Source: Serinibacter arcticus (GTDB taxonomy: Bacteria; Actinomycetota; Actinomycetes; Actinomycetales; Beutenbergiaceae). From it: a stretch of DNA of 64,000 bases. The notes under the pieces were generated by a model. It had not been told where the DNA came from and did no database searches. It was given only the letters and a program-made list of their open reading frames with translations. The stretch spans positions 806,001 through 870,000 of the forward strand of contig NZ_PYHR01000002.1 in assembly GCF_003121705.1 (NCBI RefSeq). The letters run 5' to 3'. The translations under genes were made by a program, and so were the position numbers. The stretch's first letter is position 1, and the number at the start of each line of letters is the position of its first letter. Positions 43,074 through 52,267 of the stretch are shown one piece after another.

Positions 43074-46000
43074 CTACTCGCCGAAGAACACCCGCTCGAC
43101 CACGACCCGCGCCCGGCGGGCCGACCGGAGGTAGTCCTCCTCGAACTCCGTGCCCGCCGCCGGACCGTAACCGAGCAGCTGGGCGACGCCCGCGAGCTCG
43201 CGCCGATCCAGGGGCAGCACGTCGATCTTCGCGCCGTTCGTCCGCCCCGTGGCGAGCACGATCGCGTCGCGTGCGCGCACCGCCGTGCGCCACGCCTGCC
43301 GCAGGGTGTCGGCGTCCTCCGCCGAGATCAGCTCGGCCCCGGCCGCCGCCGCGAGCGCGTCGAGCGTGCGCGGCGTCCGCAGACCCGGCACCTCGTGCGC
43401 GTGGAGCAGCTGCAGGTACTGCACCGTCCACTCGACGTCGGAGATCCCGCCCCGACCGAGCTTGAGGTGGCGGGTGGCGGGCACCCCGCGCGGGAGCCGC
43501 TCGTTCTCCACGCGCGCCTTGATGCGACGCAGCTCCCGCAGGTTGGTGTCGTCGAGACCGCCCCCGGCGTAGCGGACGGGGTCGATGAGCGCGAGGAAGC
43601 GCTCGGCGAGGCCGTCGTCGCCCGCCACCGGACGGGCGCGCAGGAGCGCCTGACGCTCCCAGATGGCCGACCACCGGCCGTAGTACTCGGTGTAGGCGGC
43701 GAACGTGCGCGTCAGCGGGCCGCTGCGGCCCTCGGGGCGGAGCGTCGCGTCGACCTCCAACGCCGGTTCCGGCCCCGTCTGGCCGAGCAGGGACCCCACC
43801 TGCTGCGCGACGGCGAGCGCGAACGACTGCGCGTCGCTCGCGTCGACGCCGGGCAGGGGGTCGTGGACGAACATCACGTCGGCGTCGGAGGAGTAGCCCA
43901 GCTCGTGCCCGCCGAGACGTCCCATCGCCACGATCAGCTGGGTCGTCGGCGCCGCCTCGAGCCCGCGGGCCTGGCAGACCTGCATGGTGGCGATGCGGAG
44001 CGCACCGCGCAGCGCGGCGTCGGCGGCGTAGGAGATCCCCGGCGTCGTGTCCGCCTCGAGGTTGGTCAGGACGTCGCCGACGGCGGTGCGGGCGAGCTCG
44101 CGGCGGCGCAGGTACCGCACCCGGGTCGCGCCGGCGGTCACATCGCCCTCGAGGCGGCGCAGGGCCGCCTCCATCTCCGCCTCGAGCAGCTCGGGCGAGC
44201 GGGGCGCGAGGTCGCCGTCCTCGGCGAGCCACTGCACGGACTCGGGTGAGCGACGCAGGCTCGCGGAGACGTACTGCGAGGAGGAGAGCACGCGGGCGAG
44301 GTTCTGGGCCGCGACGCCGGAGTCGCGCAGCAGCTTGAGGTACCAGTGCGAGGAGCCGATCTCCTCCGACAGCGCCCGGAAGGCGAGCAGACCGGCGTCG
44401 GGATCCGGCCCCTCGGTGAACCAGCCGAGCATGACCGGGAGCAGCTGGCGCTGGATCGCGGCGCGGCGCGAGACGCCCTCGGTGAGCGCCGCGATGTGAC
44501 GCAGCGCGGCGTCGGGGGCTCGGTAGCCGAGCGCCGCCAGGCGTGCGCCGGCCGCCTCGGGTGCGAGCGCGGCGTCCTCGGCCGACAGCTGCGCCGTCGC
44601 CGGAAGGAGTGGACGGTAGAACAGCTCCTCGTGCAGGCGACGCACGTCGCGGCGCGTGTGACGCCACCGCACCAGCAGCTCGGTGGTGACGTCGGCCTCG
44701 GCGTCGGGCGTGATCAGCATCGAGCGGCCGAGACGGTCGAGGTCGCGGTCGTCCGTCGGGACGAGGTGGGAGCGCCGCATCCGGTAGAGCTGGATGCGGT
44801 GCTCCATCAGCCGCAGGAAGCGGTAGCAGACGGCGAGGCGCGCGGCGTCGGCGCGACCGACGAAGCCCTCCTGGGCCAGCGCCGCGAGGCCGCCGAGGGT
44901 GTTGCGGTGCCGGATCTCGGGGGCGAGCCGGCCGTGCACGAGCTGCAGCAGCTGGACGGTGAACTCGACGTCGCGCAGGCCGCCGGCCCCGAGCTTGAGC
45001 TGACGGTCGGCGTCCTTGCGCGGCACGTGGGCCTCGACGCGGCGCCGCATCGCCTGGGCGTCCTCCACGAAGTGCTCGCGCTGGACGGCGGTCCACACCA
45101 TCGGGCTGAGCGCCTCGACGTAGGCCTCGCCCAGGGCGAGGTCCCCGGCCACCGGCCGCGCCTTGAGGAGCGCCTGGAACTCCCAGGTCTTGGCCCAGCG
45201 CTTGTAGTACGCCACGTGGCTGGCGAGCGTCCGCACCAGCGGGCCCTGCTTGCCCTCGGGACGCAGCGCCGCGTCGACCTCCCACAGGGCCGGCTCGCGG
45301 CTCGTGGACGAGCACGCGCGGGCCATCCCGGAGGCGAGCCGGGCGCCGATGCGCATGGCCCGCTGCTCAAGGTCGGCGGGGTCGAGGGTGTCGTCGTCGG
45401 CTGCGTCGGCGCCGTCGACCGGCTCGGCGACCTCAGCGACCTCGGCGACGAACACGACGTCGACGTCGGAGATGTAGTTGAGCTCGCGGCCACCGGTCTT
45501 GCCCATCCCGAGCACCGCGAGCCGGACGCGGTGGTGGTCGGGCACCTCCGAGCGGGCGATCGCCAGGGCGGCCTCGAGCGCGGCCGCCGCCAGGTCGGCG
45601 AGCGTCGCGGCGACGCCGGGCAGCGAGGAGAGCGGGTCGGGACGGGTGAGGTCCGACGCGGCGATCCGCAGGAGCTGCTGGCGGTAGCAGCGGCGCATGG
45701 CGTCGGTCGCGTCCGCGACGTCGGCGATCGCCGAGACCGGCACGTCGGCGTCGGGATCGGCCCCGACCGAGCGCAGCAGCGCGGCGCGCACGTCCTCCGC
45801 GGGCTCGGCCAGGATCCCGGGCCGACCTCGCCGGTCACGACGGCGACGTCGTCGGGGTGCATCGCGAGCGTGTCACCCAGGGCCGCGGAGGCGCCGACGA
45901 CGGCGAGCAGCCGCGAGCGCGCCTCCCCCGGCGTGCGCAGCACGGCGGTGAGATGGGCCCGCACCGCCGGGCTCGCCCCCGCGTGCACACGGGCGAGCGT

Positions 46001-46174
46001 GAGCAGCCCGAGATCGGGATCGGCCGACCGGGCGAGATCGGTGAGGAGGTCGTCCCCGCCGTCGCCGCCCGTCACCTCGCCGAACCACGGCTCCGCCAGG
46101 ATCGAGGCGGCGCGCGCGAGCTCCCGGAAGCCGAACCGGATGAGCCGGGTCGAGGGTGACGCCGCCCTGGTCAC
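43074..46174 (-). CDS. glnE: glutamine synthetase adenylyltransferase/deadenylylase, frameshifted
   Basis: Bifunctional GlnE in two halves, each with a nucleotidyltransferase core: KTGGRELNYISDVDVVFVAEV in the N-terminal (deadenylylating) half and MGRLGGHELGYSSDADVMFVHD in the C-terminal (adenylylating) half. The GTG start at 46174 lies just after the glnA stop. The frame is good to VVTGEVGPG, then must shift by one base at the ccc run near 45816-45818 to read ILAEPAEDVRAALLRSVGAD and on to the stop at 43074. With one base restored, the protein is ~1033 residues, close to mycobacterial GlnE (~990). Without it, the longest intact part is about 905 residues and lacks the first ~125. GlnE controls glutamine synthetase I by adenylylation in response to nitrogen. 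Confidence 0.88.
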
Positions 46175-46175
46175 G

Positions 46176-47513
46176 TCAGAGGGCTCGCAGGAACTTGGAG
46201 ACCTCGTACGGCGTGACCTGGGCGCGGTACTCGCTCCACTCGCGACGCTTGTTGCGCAGGAAGAACTCGAACACCGACTCCCCGAGCGTCTCGGCGACGA
46301 GCTCGGAGCGCTCCATCAGCTCGAGGGCGTCCTGGAGGTTGTTCGGGAGCGGGGCGATGCCGAGCGCGCGGCGCTCGGAGTCGCTGAGGTCCCACACGTT
46401 GTCCTCGGCCTCGTCGGGGAGCTCGTAGTCCTCCTCGATGCCCTTGAGGCCGGCGGCCAGGAGAAGCGCGTAGGAGAGGTACGGGTTCGCGGCCGAGTCG
46501 AGCCCGCGGTACTCCACCCGGGCCGACTGGCTCTTGCCCGGCTTGTACATCGGCACGCGGACGAGCGCGGAGCGGTTGTTGTGGCCCCAGCAGATGTAGC
46601 TCGGGGCCTCGCCGCCGCCCCAGAGCCGCTTGTAGGAGTTGACGAACTGGTTCGTGACGGCGGTGATCTCCGCCGAGTGGCGCAGCAGGCCGGCGATGAA
46701 CTTGCGGCCGGTCGAGCTCAGCGCGTAGCGCCCCGACGGGTCGTAGAACGCGTTCGTGTCGCCCTCGAACAGCGACAGGTGCGTGTGCATGCCGGAACCG
46801 GGCTGTCCCGAGAGCGGCTTGGGCATGAAGGACGCCATGATGCCCTGGTCAAGGGCGACCTCCTTCACGACGGTGCGGAACGTCATGATGTTGTCGGCCG
46901 TCGAGAGGGCGTCCGCGTAGCGCAGGTCGATCTCGTTCTGGCCGGGGCCGGCCTCGTGGTGGGAGTACTCCACCGAGATGCCCATGGACTCCAGCAGGCT
47001 GATCGCCGCGCGACGGAAGTCGTGGCCGGTGCCGCGGGCGACGTGGTCGAAGTAGCCCGCCTCGTCGACAGGGACCAGCGGGCCGCTGGCGCTCTCCGGG
47101 GTGTGGAAGAGGTAGAACTCCACCTCGGGGTGCGTGTAGTAGGCGAAGCCGAGGTCGGAGGCCTTGGCCAGCGCGCGCTTGAGCACGTTGCGGGAGTCGG
47201 CGGCGGCGGGCTGACCGTCGGGCGTGAGGATGTCGCAGAACATGCGCGCGGTGCCGCGCTGGTCGCCGCGCCACGGCAGGACCTGGAAGGTCGCGGGGTC
47301 GGGGCGCGCGAGCATGTCGGCCTCGGACACGCGGGAGAGGCCCTCGATGGCGCTGCCGTCGAACCCGATGCCCTCGGCGAACGCGCTCTCCAGCTCCGCC
47401 GGGGCGATGGCCACCGACTTCAGCAGGCCGAGCACGTCCGTGAACCACAGACGGATGAAGCGGATGTCGCGCTCCTCGATCGCTCGGAGCACGTACTCCT
47501 GCTGCTTGTCCAT
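46176..47513 (-). CDS. glnA: type I glutamine synthetase, GlnA2-like
   Basis: 445 residues from the ATG at 47513. GS motifs: GFDGSAIEGLSRVSEADML, metal-binding HPEVEFYLF, HHEAGPGQNEID, ATP/glutamate-site SGMHTHLSLFEGDTN and the SYKRLWGGGEAPSYICWG region. Where GS-I beta enzymes have the adenylylation motif DKNLYDLP, this protein has EDNVWDLSD, Trp in place of the target Tyr. Together with the ~446-residue length this points to the GlnA2 type that GlnE cannot adenylylate. It lies directly upstream of glnE, as glnA2-glnE does in mycobacteria. It makes glutamine, or in some lineages gamma-glutamyl amides, from glutamate and ammonia. Confidence 0.93.
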   Translation of the reverse strand: MDKQQEYVLRAIEERDIRFIRLWFTDVLGLLKSVAIAPAELESAFAEGIGFDGSAIEGLSRVSEADMLARPDPATFQVLPWRGDQRGTARMFCDILTPDGQPAAADSRNVLKRALAKASDLGFAYYTHPEVEFYLFHTPESASGPLVPVDEAGYFDHVARGTGHDFRRAAISLLESMGISVEYSHHEAGPGQNEIDLRYADALSTADNIMTFRTVVKEVALDQGIMASFMPKPLSGQPGSGMHTHLSLFEGDTNAFYDPSGRYALSSTGRKFIAGLLRHSAEITAVTNQFVNSYKRLWGGGEAPSYICWGHNNRSALVRVPMYKPGKSQSARVEYRGLDSAANPYLSYALLLAAGLKGIEEDYELPDEAEDNVWDLSDSERRALGIAPLPNNLQDALELMERSELVAETLGESVFEFFLRNKRREWSEYRAQVTPYEVSKFLRAL

Positions 47514-47656
47514 CGTTCTCCTTCGGCGAGGCTGGTGCGACGTTCCTATCATGCTGCCTCGCGGGCCCGACCACCCAACGACGCGCTCCGGGCGACGGCG
47601 GCGAGCACGTCGGACGCTCGGGGGGAGGCACGTGCGCCGTGGCTAGGGTGGTCACC

Positions 47657-48529
47657 ATGAGCAGCACTCCGGGCGTCCACGGTTCAGCCTCCTCCTCCCC
47701 CGCCACCCCCGCGGCCCCGACGGCGCCGCCCAGGCGCGTGCGCGTCCAGCACCTGCGGGAGGCGAAGGACGCCGGTCGACGGCTGACGATGCTCACCGCC
47801 TACGACGCCCCGACCGCCCGGATCTTCGACGAGGCCGGCGTCGACATGCTGCTGGTCGGTGACTCGATCGGCGACAACATGCTCGGCCACGACTCCACGA
47901 TCCCCGTGACGATGGACGAGCTCGTCCCGGCCGTCCGAGCCGTCTCCCGCGCCTCCCGCCGCGCCCTCGTGGTCGCGGACCTCCCGTTCGGGTCCTACGA
48001 GGCCTCGCCGCAGCAGGCGCACGCCGCCGCGGTGCGGATGCTCAAGGAGGGTGGCGCGAACGCCGTGAAGATCGAGGGCGGGCGTCGGATCGCCGCGCAC
48101 GTCGAGCTCCTCTCGGGCGCGGGGATCCCCGTCGTCGGACACCTCGGCCTGACGCCGCAGGCGGAGAACATGCTCGGCGGCAAGCGGGTCCAGGGCCGTG
48201 GGGCCGACGCGGCCGACGCCCTGCTGGCCGACGCCGTCGCGCTGGCCGAGGCGGGCGCCGTCGCCATCGTGCTGGAGATGATTCCCGAGCAGCTCGCGCA
48301 GCGCGTCACCGACCGGCTCGCGATCCCGACCATCGGGATCGGCGCGGGGAACGCGTGCGACGGCCAGGTGCTCGTGTGGCTCGACATGGCTGGCATGGGC
48401 GACTGGTCGCCGCGGTTCGCCAAGCAGTTCGGCGCCGTCGGGGCGGCGCTCTCGCAGGCGACGAGCGACTACGTCGACGCCGTCCGCAGCGGCACCTTCC
48501 CCGGCCCGGAGCACACCTTCACGTCCTAG
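47657..48529 (+). CDS. panB: ketopantoate hydroxymethyltransferase
   Basis: About 290 residues from the ATG at 47657. An Ala/Pro/Ser-rich N-terminal extension of ~30 residues precedes the PanB barrel: LTMLTAYDAPTARIFDEAGVD, LLVGDSIGDNMLGHDSTIPV (metal Asp), FGSYEASPQQ, GANAVKIEGG, PVVGHLGLTPQ and IVLEMIPEQLA with the catalytic Glu. IPTIGIGAGNACDGQVLVWLDM ends the active site. It adds a hydroxymethyl group from methylene-tetrahydrofolate to 2-oxoisovalerate, the first step of pantothenate synthesis. Divergent from glnA across 143 bases. Confidence 0.95.
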   Translation: MSSTPGVHGSASSSPATPAAPTAPPRRVRVQHLREAKDAGRRLTMLTAYDAPTARIFDEAGVDMLLVGDSIGDNMLGHDSTIPVTMDELVPAVRAVSRASRRALVVADLPFGSYEASPQQAHAAAVRMLKEGGANAVKIEGGRRIAAHVELLSGAGIPVVGHLGLTPQAENMLGGKRVQGRGADAADALLADAVALAEAGAVAIVLEMIPEQLAQRVTDRLAIPTIGIGAGNACDGQVLVWLDMAGMGDWSPRFAKQFGAVGAALSQATSDYVDAVRSGTFPGPEHTFTS

Positions 48530-48557
48530 GACCGGGGTCGGTCGCCGTCGCCGTCGG

Positions 48558-48761
48558 TCAGGACTTCTCCCACTCCCGGTCCTGCTCGTCCCAGTCCTCG
48601 GTCCGCTGCCGCGCCTTGGCCAGCGCGGCCTCGGCGTCCTCCTGCGAGGCGTACGGTCCCATCCGCTGGGTCCACGAGGACTGGAGGCCCTTCTCGACCG
48701 CCCCGGTCGCGAGGTTGAAGTAGTACCCGTGCTCCGTGAGGTCCTGCTCCGAGTGCGTCAT
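48558..48761 (-). CDS. small conserved actinobacterial protein
   Basis: 67 residues, acidic. HGYYFNLATGAVEKGLQSSW and RMGPYASQEDAEAALAKARQR give a compact alpha/beta unit reminiscent of a SPOR-like fold. A strong aggagg precedes the ATG at 48761. I recognise the pattern as common in actinomycetes but know of no function. It lies between convergent panB and divergent ppgK. Confidence 0.75.
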   Translation of the reverse strand: MTHSEQDLTEHGYYFNLATGAVEKGLQSSWTQRMGPYASQEDAEAALAKARQRTEDWDEQDREWEKS

Positions 48762-48862
48762 CGCATCCTCCTGTGTCGTGAGTCTCTAGACTCCCCATGC
48801 TGGCACTCCTCGTGCCGGCGCACACCTATCCACGAGCCGCGACGCGGACGAGAGGCATGGTC

Positions 48863-49624
48863 ATGGCGAAGAAGCACGAGCTGGCGTTCGGGATCGACGT
48901 CGGGGGCTCCGGCATCAAGGGCGCGCCCGTCGACCTGACGACCGGCGAGTTCGCCGCCGATCGCGTGCGGATCCCCACGCCCGACCCGTCCACCCCGGCC
49001 GCCGTCGGCGCCGTTCTGGGCGAGCTCGTCGCGTCCTTCTCCCTCCCGGACGACACCCCGGTCGGCCTGACCTTCCCCGCCATCGTGAAGCGCGGCGTCG
49101 CCCACTCGGCGGCGAACGTCGATCCGTCGTGGATCGGCACCGACATCGCCGCCGTCGCCCGCGAGGCCACGGGGCGACGCGCCGTCGTCGCGAACGACGC
49201 CGATGCCGCCGGCTTCGCGGAGGTCGCCTACGGCGCCGCGAAGCACAAGGAGGGCCTCGTCATGGTCATCACGCTGGGGACCGGCATCGGCTCCGCGATG
49301 ATCCACGACGGCGTGCTCATCCCCAACGCCGAGCTCGGCCACCTCGAGATCGACGGCTTCGACGCCGAGAGCCGCGCCTCCAACGGCGTACGCGAGCGCG
49401 AGGGCTGGACGTTCGAGGAGTGGGCGCCCAAGCTCCAGCGCTACTTCTCCCACGTGGAGTTCCTCTTCTCCCCCGATCTGTTCGTCGTCGGCGGCGGCGT
49501 GAGCAAGAAGCACGCGCAGTTCCTGCCGCTGCTCGACCTGAAGACCCCGATCGTGCCCGCCAAGCTCCGCAACGCCGCCGGGATCGTCGGCGCCGCCGCG
49601 CTCGCCGCGCGCATCGCCGTCTGA
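48863..49624 (+). CDS. ppgK: polyphosphate glucokinase
   Basis: 253 residues from the ATG at 48863 ([10 protein letters not shown]; 48857 is an alternative start). ROK/actin-like fold: [20 protein letters not shown] phosphate loop, [17 protein letters not shown] with the catalytic Asp, and [20 protein letters not shown] and [14 protein letters not shown] for glucose binding. [18 protein letters not shown] is the second phosphate loop. It phosphorylates glucose with polyphosphate or ATP, feeding glycolysis, and is typical of actinomycetes. Confidence 0.94.
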   Translation: MAKKHELAFGIDVGGSGIKGAPVDLTTGEFAADRVRIPTPDPSTPAAVGAVLGELVASFSLPDDTPVGLTFPAIVKRGVAHSAANVDPSWIGTDIAAVAREATGRRAVVANDADAAGFAEVAYGAAKHKEGLVMVITLGTGIGSAMIHDGVLIPNAELGHLEIDGFDAESRASNGVREREGWTFEEWAPKLQRYFSHVEFLFSPDLFVVGGGVSKKHAQFLPLLDLKTPIVPAKLRNAAGIVGAAALAARIAV

Positions 49625-49628
49625 CGCC

Positions 49629-50063
49629 GTGGCGGACCAGGAGCAGGAGCGCTCGCTGGCGTCGTGGCGGGCCGCGTTCGCGCAGGAGCGCTGGTTCCTC
49701 ATCGCCCGCGGCTGGGGCGACCAGGTGACGCCGTACGCCGTCGAGATCGACGGCGAGGGGGTCATCGCCGTCTTCACGACGCCGGAGCGCGCGCGGGACT
49801 TCGGCCTCGCCTCGGGGCTGGAGCCGGCCGAGGCGAGCGCCCTCATCGCCGTGCCGCGCGAGGCCGCCGTCGGCTACCTGGTGCAGTTCGCCGAGGACGG
49901 CGTGCACGCCGTGGTGCTGGACCCGGGTATCGACGACAGCGCCGTGATGCTGGCGGCGCTCCCCCACGTCGAGCAGCTCTCGCTGCGCGAGGAGGACGCC
50001 TCCGACGGCGGGGCCGTGGTCGGTGGTGGCGGCAGCGAGGACGCCGTCGGTCGCGACGCCTGA
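49629..50063 (+). CDS. conserved protein of unknown function
   Basis: 144 residues, GTG start 4 bases after ppgK. It has the look of an SseB-like single domain: RWFLIARGWGDQVTPYAVEI, ITTPERARDFGLASGL-type spacing (VFTTPERARDFGLASGLEPA) and GYLVQFAEDGVHAVVLDPG. The Gly/Asp-rich tail is probably unstructured. Function not known; probably co-transcribed with ppgK and the P-loop gene that follows. Confidence 0.7.
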   Translation: MADQEQERSLASWRAAFAQERWFLIARGWGDQVTPYAVEIDGEGVIAVFTTPERARDFGLASGLEPAEASALIAVPREAAVGYLVQFAEDGVHAVVLDPGIDDSAVMLAALPHVEQLSLREEDASDGGAVVGGGGSEDAVGRDA

Positions 50064-50079
50064 GCGGACGGTCGCCGTC

Positions 50080-50544
50080 GTGCCCCGGATCCTGATCACC
50101 GGGATGTCCGGTGCCGGCAAGACGACGCTGCTCGCGGGTCTCGCCCGGCGCGGTCACCTCACGGTCGAGACCGACGTCGACGGCTGGGTGCTGCCCGACG
50201 GGCGGTGGGACGAGCCGCGGGTGACCGCGCTGCTGGACGCCGAACCCGACGTCGTCGTGTCCGGCACCGTGGAGAACCAGGGCGCGTTCTACGGCCGGTT
50301 CGACGCCGTCGTGCTGCTGTCCGCGCCGCTGGACGTCCTGCTCCACCGCGTCGCCACCCGGACCGACAATCCGTACGGACGAACGACCGCCGACCGCGCG
50401 GAGATCGCCGGCTACGTCGAGACGGTGGAGCCGTTGCTGCGCCGCGGCGCGACGCTCGAGCTGGACGGGCGCGAGGATCCGGAGAGCCTGGTCGACGCCG
50501 TGGAGCGGTTGCTGGTGCCGGGGCCCGGGTCGGGGCAGGCCTGA
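50080..50544 (+). CDS. AAA/shikimate kinase-like P-loop protein
   Basis: About 154 residues from the GTG at 50080. Walker A is ILITGMSGAGKTTLLAGLARR at the very N-terminus; VETDVDGWVLPDG and VVVSGTVENQGAFYGRFD follow, and LLSAPLDVLLHRVATRTDNPYGRT resembles the LID region of small nucleotide or shikimate kinases. The substrate is unknown. It is 16 bases downstream of the previous gene. Confidence 0.75.
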   Translation: MPRILITGMSGAGKTTLLAGLARRGHLTVETDVDGWVLPDGRWDEPRVTALLDAEPDVVVSGTVENQGAFYGRFDAVVLLSAPLDVLLHRVATRTDNPYGRTTADRAEIAGYVETVEPLLRRGATLELDGREDPESLVDAVERLLVPGPGSGQA

Positions 50545-50569
50545 GGTCGGGTTGCTCCACACGGCTCGA

Positions 50570-50592
50570 TGTCGTACCCCGGTGCGACGCTC
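50570..50592 (+). promoter_or_regulatory. conserved upstream box, copy 1
   Basis: tgtcgta, 5 bases, gtgcgacgctc, then 5 bases to the ATG at 50598. The same arrangement recurs before the paralog at 50970. It may be a promoter or a translation-control element shared by the two genes. Confidence 0.45.
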
Positions 50593-50597
50593 GGGGC

Positions 50598-50888
50598 ATG
50601 GCCAGGCAAGCGTGGGAGATCCCTCGGAATGACGTCGTCACGCAGACGATCGTGAACGCCGTGTCCGAACCGGGACGGTTCCCGCTCGACTGGGTGGACG
50701 CTCCCGAGTCGGGCCCGATCCCCGTGACCGTGCGACTGCTCTGGGCGATCGACGGCGAGGAGTGGGTGACGGCCCGGGCTCGCGCCTGGACCCGGAGCCT
50801 CGTGCTGGTCGAGCTTCGCGACCCGCGTTGGCGAGTGGGGGCGGCGTGGCTGCCGGCGCGTGACGTGCGGCGGGCCGAGGCCGCCTGA
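50598..50888 (+). CDS. small protein, tandem paralog 1
   Basis: 96 residues from the ATG at 50598. I do not recognise the family. The core is PVTVRLLWAIDGEEWVTARA and RSLVLVELRDPRW, ending WLPARDVRRAEAA. It closely matches the gene at 50970: both have VxxxLLWAIDGEE-like strands, a W-T-x2-LVLVE strand, RDPRW/DRRW and the closing AWLxxRDVRR. This looks like a small beta-rich fold. No membrane helix or signal peptide is present. The upstream box at 50570-50592 is conserved with the paralog. Confidence 0.65.
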   Translation: MARQAWEIPRNDVVTQTIVNAVSEPGRFPLDWVDAPESGPIPVTVRLLWAIDGEEWVTARARAWTRSLVLVELRDPRWRVGAAWLPARDVRRAEAA

Positions 50889-50941
50889 GCGCGGAGCCGC
50901 CGGCGAGTAGTTCGACGTCGCGCGACCACGCCACCGCCCCG

Positions 50942-50964
50942 TGTCGTACATCTGTGCGATGCTC
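50942..50964 (+). promoter_or_regulatory. conserved upstream box, copy 2
   Basis: tgtcgta, 5 bases, gtgcgatgctc, then 5 bases to the GTG at 50970. The spacing between the boxes and to the start codon is identical to copy 1 at 50570-50592, which also supports the choice of GTG 50970. Confidence 0.45.
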
Positions 50965-50969
50965 ACCGC

Positions 50970-51287
50970 GTGCTTGGCATCTATGGAGACGTCCCGACCT
51001 GGGACGACGGACGACAGGAGATCCTGAACGCCTACCGCGTCCCCCGCCGCTGGACCGCCGCGCCGTTCCCACCCGGGCCCGTCGCCGTCGTCGCCCGCAT
51101 CGTGTGGTCCGTCGACGGCGAGCAGCTGCGCGACACGCGCGCCACTGCGTGGACCCCGCGGTTCGTGCTGGTGGAGGTGTTCGACCGGCGGTGGTACCTG
51201 AACGCCGCGTGGCTCAGGACTCGCGACGTCAGGCGGAGGTCGGCTCGCCCCGGTCGGGGTCGGGCCGGCGGGACAGGTTCGCGCTGA
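50970..51287 (+). CDS. small protein, tandem paralog 2
   Basis: 105 residues from the GTG at 50970. Paralog of the gene at 50598: PGPVAVVARIVWSVDGEQLR, WTPRFVLVEVFDRRWYLNA and AAWLRTRDVRR align without gaps through the core. It has a slightly longer N-terminus (MLGIYGDVPTWDDGRQEILN) and an Arg/Gly-rich tail after the shared end. The tail may be a decayed extension. Function unknown. It ends 44 bases from the 3' end of rnpB on the other strand. Confidence 0.62.
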   Translation: MLGIYGDVPTWDDGRQEILNAYRVPRRWTAAPFPPGPVAVVARIVWSVDGEQLRDTRATAWTPRFVLVEVFDRRWYLNAAWLRTRDVRRRSARPGRGRAGGTGSR

Positions 51288-51330
51288 ACGTGGTGCTGCG
51301 TCGGGCCCCGTGTCGAGGCAGGGCGAGATT

Positions 51331-51722
51331 AGGGGGATGAGCCGGCCGATACGCCGGGTTTTGTGTCCCGCCGACGGTTACCCGTCGACCGGTGGCGACC
51401 ATCCATCTACGACGTACGTTGCCGCACGCCTCCAGCGGCCTACCCGGGAGCATCGAGCGGGCAGCTCGCTCCCTGTCTGGCCTTGCTCCGGGTGGGGTTT
51501 ACCTAGCCGCGCCGGTCACCCGGCACGCTGGTGCGCTCTTACCGCACCCTTTCACCCTTGCCCCGCTCGTCCCGGAGGACGTGCGTGGCGGTCTTCTCTC
51601 TGTGGCACTGTCCCGTGGGTCACCCCAGGTGGCCGTTAGCCACCACCCTGCCCTGTGGAGCCCGGACGTTCCTCGGTCCCCGGGCGAGCCCGGGAAACGC
51701 GGCCGCCTGGCCGACTCATCCG
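51331..51722 (-). ncRNA. rnpB: RNase P RNA, bacterial type A
   Basis: About 390 bases on the minus strand with the universal landmarks. The 5' side has gaggaacgtccgggctcca; the middle has agggtgaaagggtgcggtaa, gagcgcacc and aggtaaacccc; the 3' side ends in cggccggctcatcc. The P1 helix pairs the 5' end (complement of 51709-51720) with the 3' end (complement of 51336-51347) over 12 bases with one G-U. This is the catalytic RNA that trims tRNA 5' leaders with the RnpA protein. A tagact at 51729-51734 on the minus strand may be its -10 element. Ends are good to about 10 bases. Confidence 0.93.
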
Positions 51723-51750
51723 CGGGTGAGTCTACCGGCGGATGAGTCGG
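51711..51750. repeat. inverted repeat at the 5' end of rnpB
   Basis: 13-base arms ccgactcatccgc (51711-51723) and gcggatgagtcgg (51738-51750) with a 14-base spacer that contains the proposed rnpB -10 element. The inner arm is the 5' strand of the RNase P P1 helix. Confidence 0.55.
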
Positions 51751-51796
51751 GGCCCCGGACCCTCGCCCAGCGAGGCACCCGACTAGATTCGTCGGC

Positions 51797-52267
51797 ATGG
51801 CCTCGCACTCCTACGCCACCACGCTGTCCTGGAGCGGTTCCACCGGGACCGGCTACCGCGCCTACTCCCGCGACCACGAGGTGAGCGCCGCGCCTGCTGA
51901 GCAGACGCTCGGCCTCTCGGCCGATCCGGCCTTCCGCGGGAGCGCCTCGTTGCTCAATCCCGAGCAGCTGGTCGTCGCGGCCGCCAGCTCGTGCCAGCTC
52001 CTGTCATTCCTGGCGGTGGCCGCCCGGGCCGGCCTCGACGTCGTCGACTACACCGACGACGCGACCGCCGTCATGGACCTCGCCGCCGATCCGCCGCGGC
52101 TGACCACGATCGACCTGCACCCGGTCGTCACCGTCGTCGGCGATCGTGAGGAGACCCTGCGCCTGCTGGCCGAGGCCCATGAGCAGTGCTACATCGCGAA
52201 CTCGCTCCGCACGCCCGTCACCCTCCACCCGCGGGTGGTCGTCCGGGAGGCGGCGACGCCGTCGTGA
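51797..52267 (+). CDS. OsmC-family peroxiredoxin-like protein
   Basis: 156 residues. OsmC fold with the two redox cysteines: AAASSCQLLSFLAVAARAG (~62) and AHEQCYIANSL (~130). LNPEQLVVAA before the first Cys is typical. It reduces organic hydroperoxides. The start lies 75 bases from the rnpB 5' end on the other strand. The stop is directly followed by, or one base overlapped with, the next ATG. Confidence 0.9.
   Translation: MASHSYATTLSWSGSTGTGYRAYSRDHEVSAAPAEQTLGLSADPAFRGSASLLNPEQLVVAAASSCQLLSFLAVAARAGLDVVDYTDDATAVMDLAADPPRLTTIDLHPVVTVVGDREETLRLLAEAHEQCYIANSLRTPVTLHPRVVVREAATPS

Noticed and set aside
42133-45315. Minus-strand open frame of 1,060 codons across the response regulator and glnE
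   Set aside because: Overlaps the real kinase/regulator and glnE frames and reads as Arg/Ala/Gly-rich noise; GlnE motifs are in a different frame.
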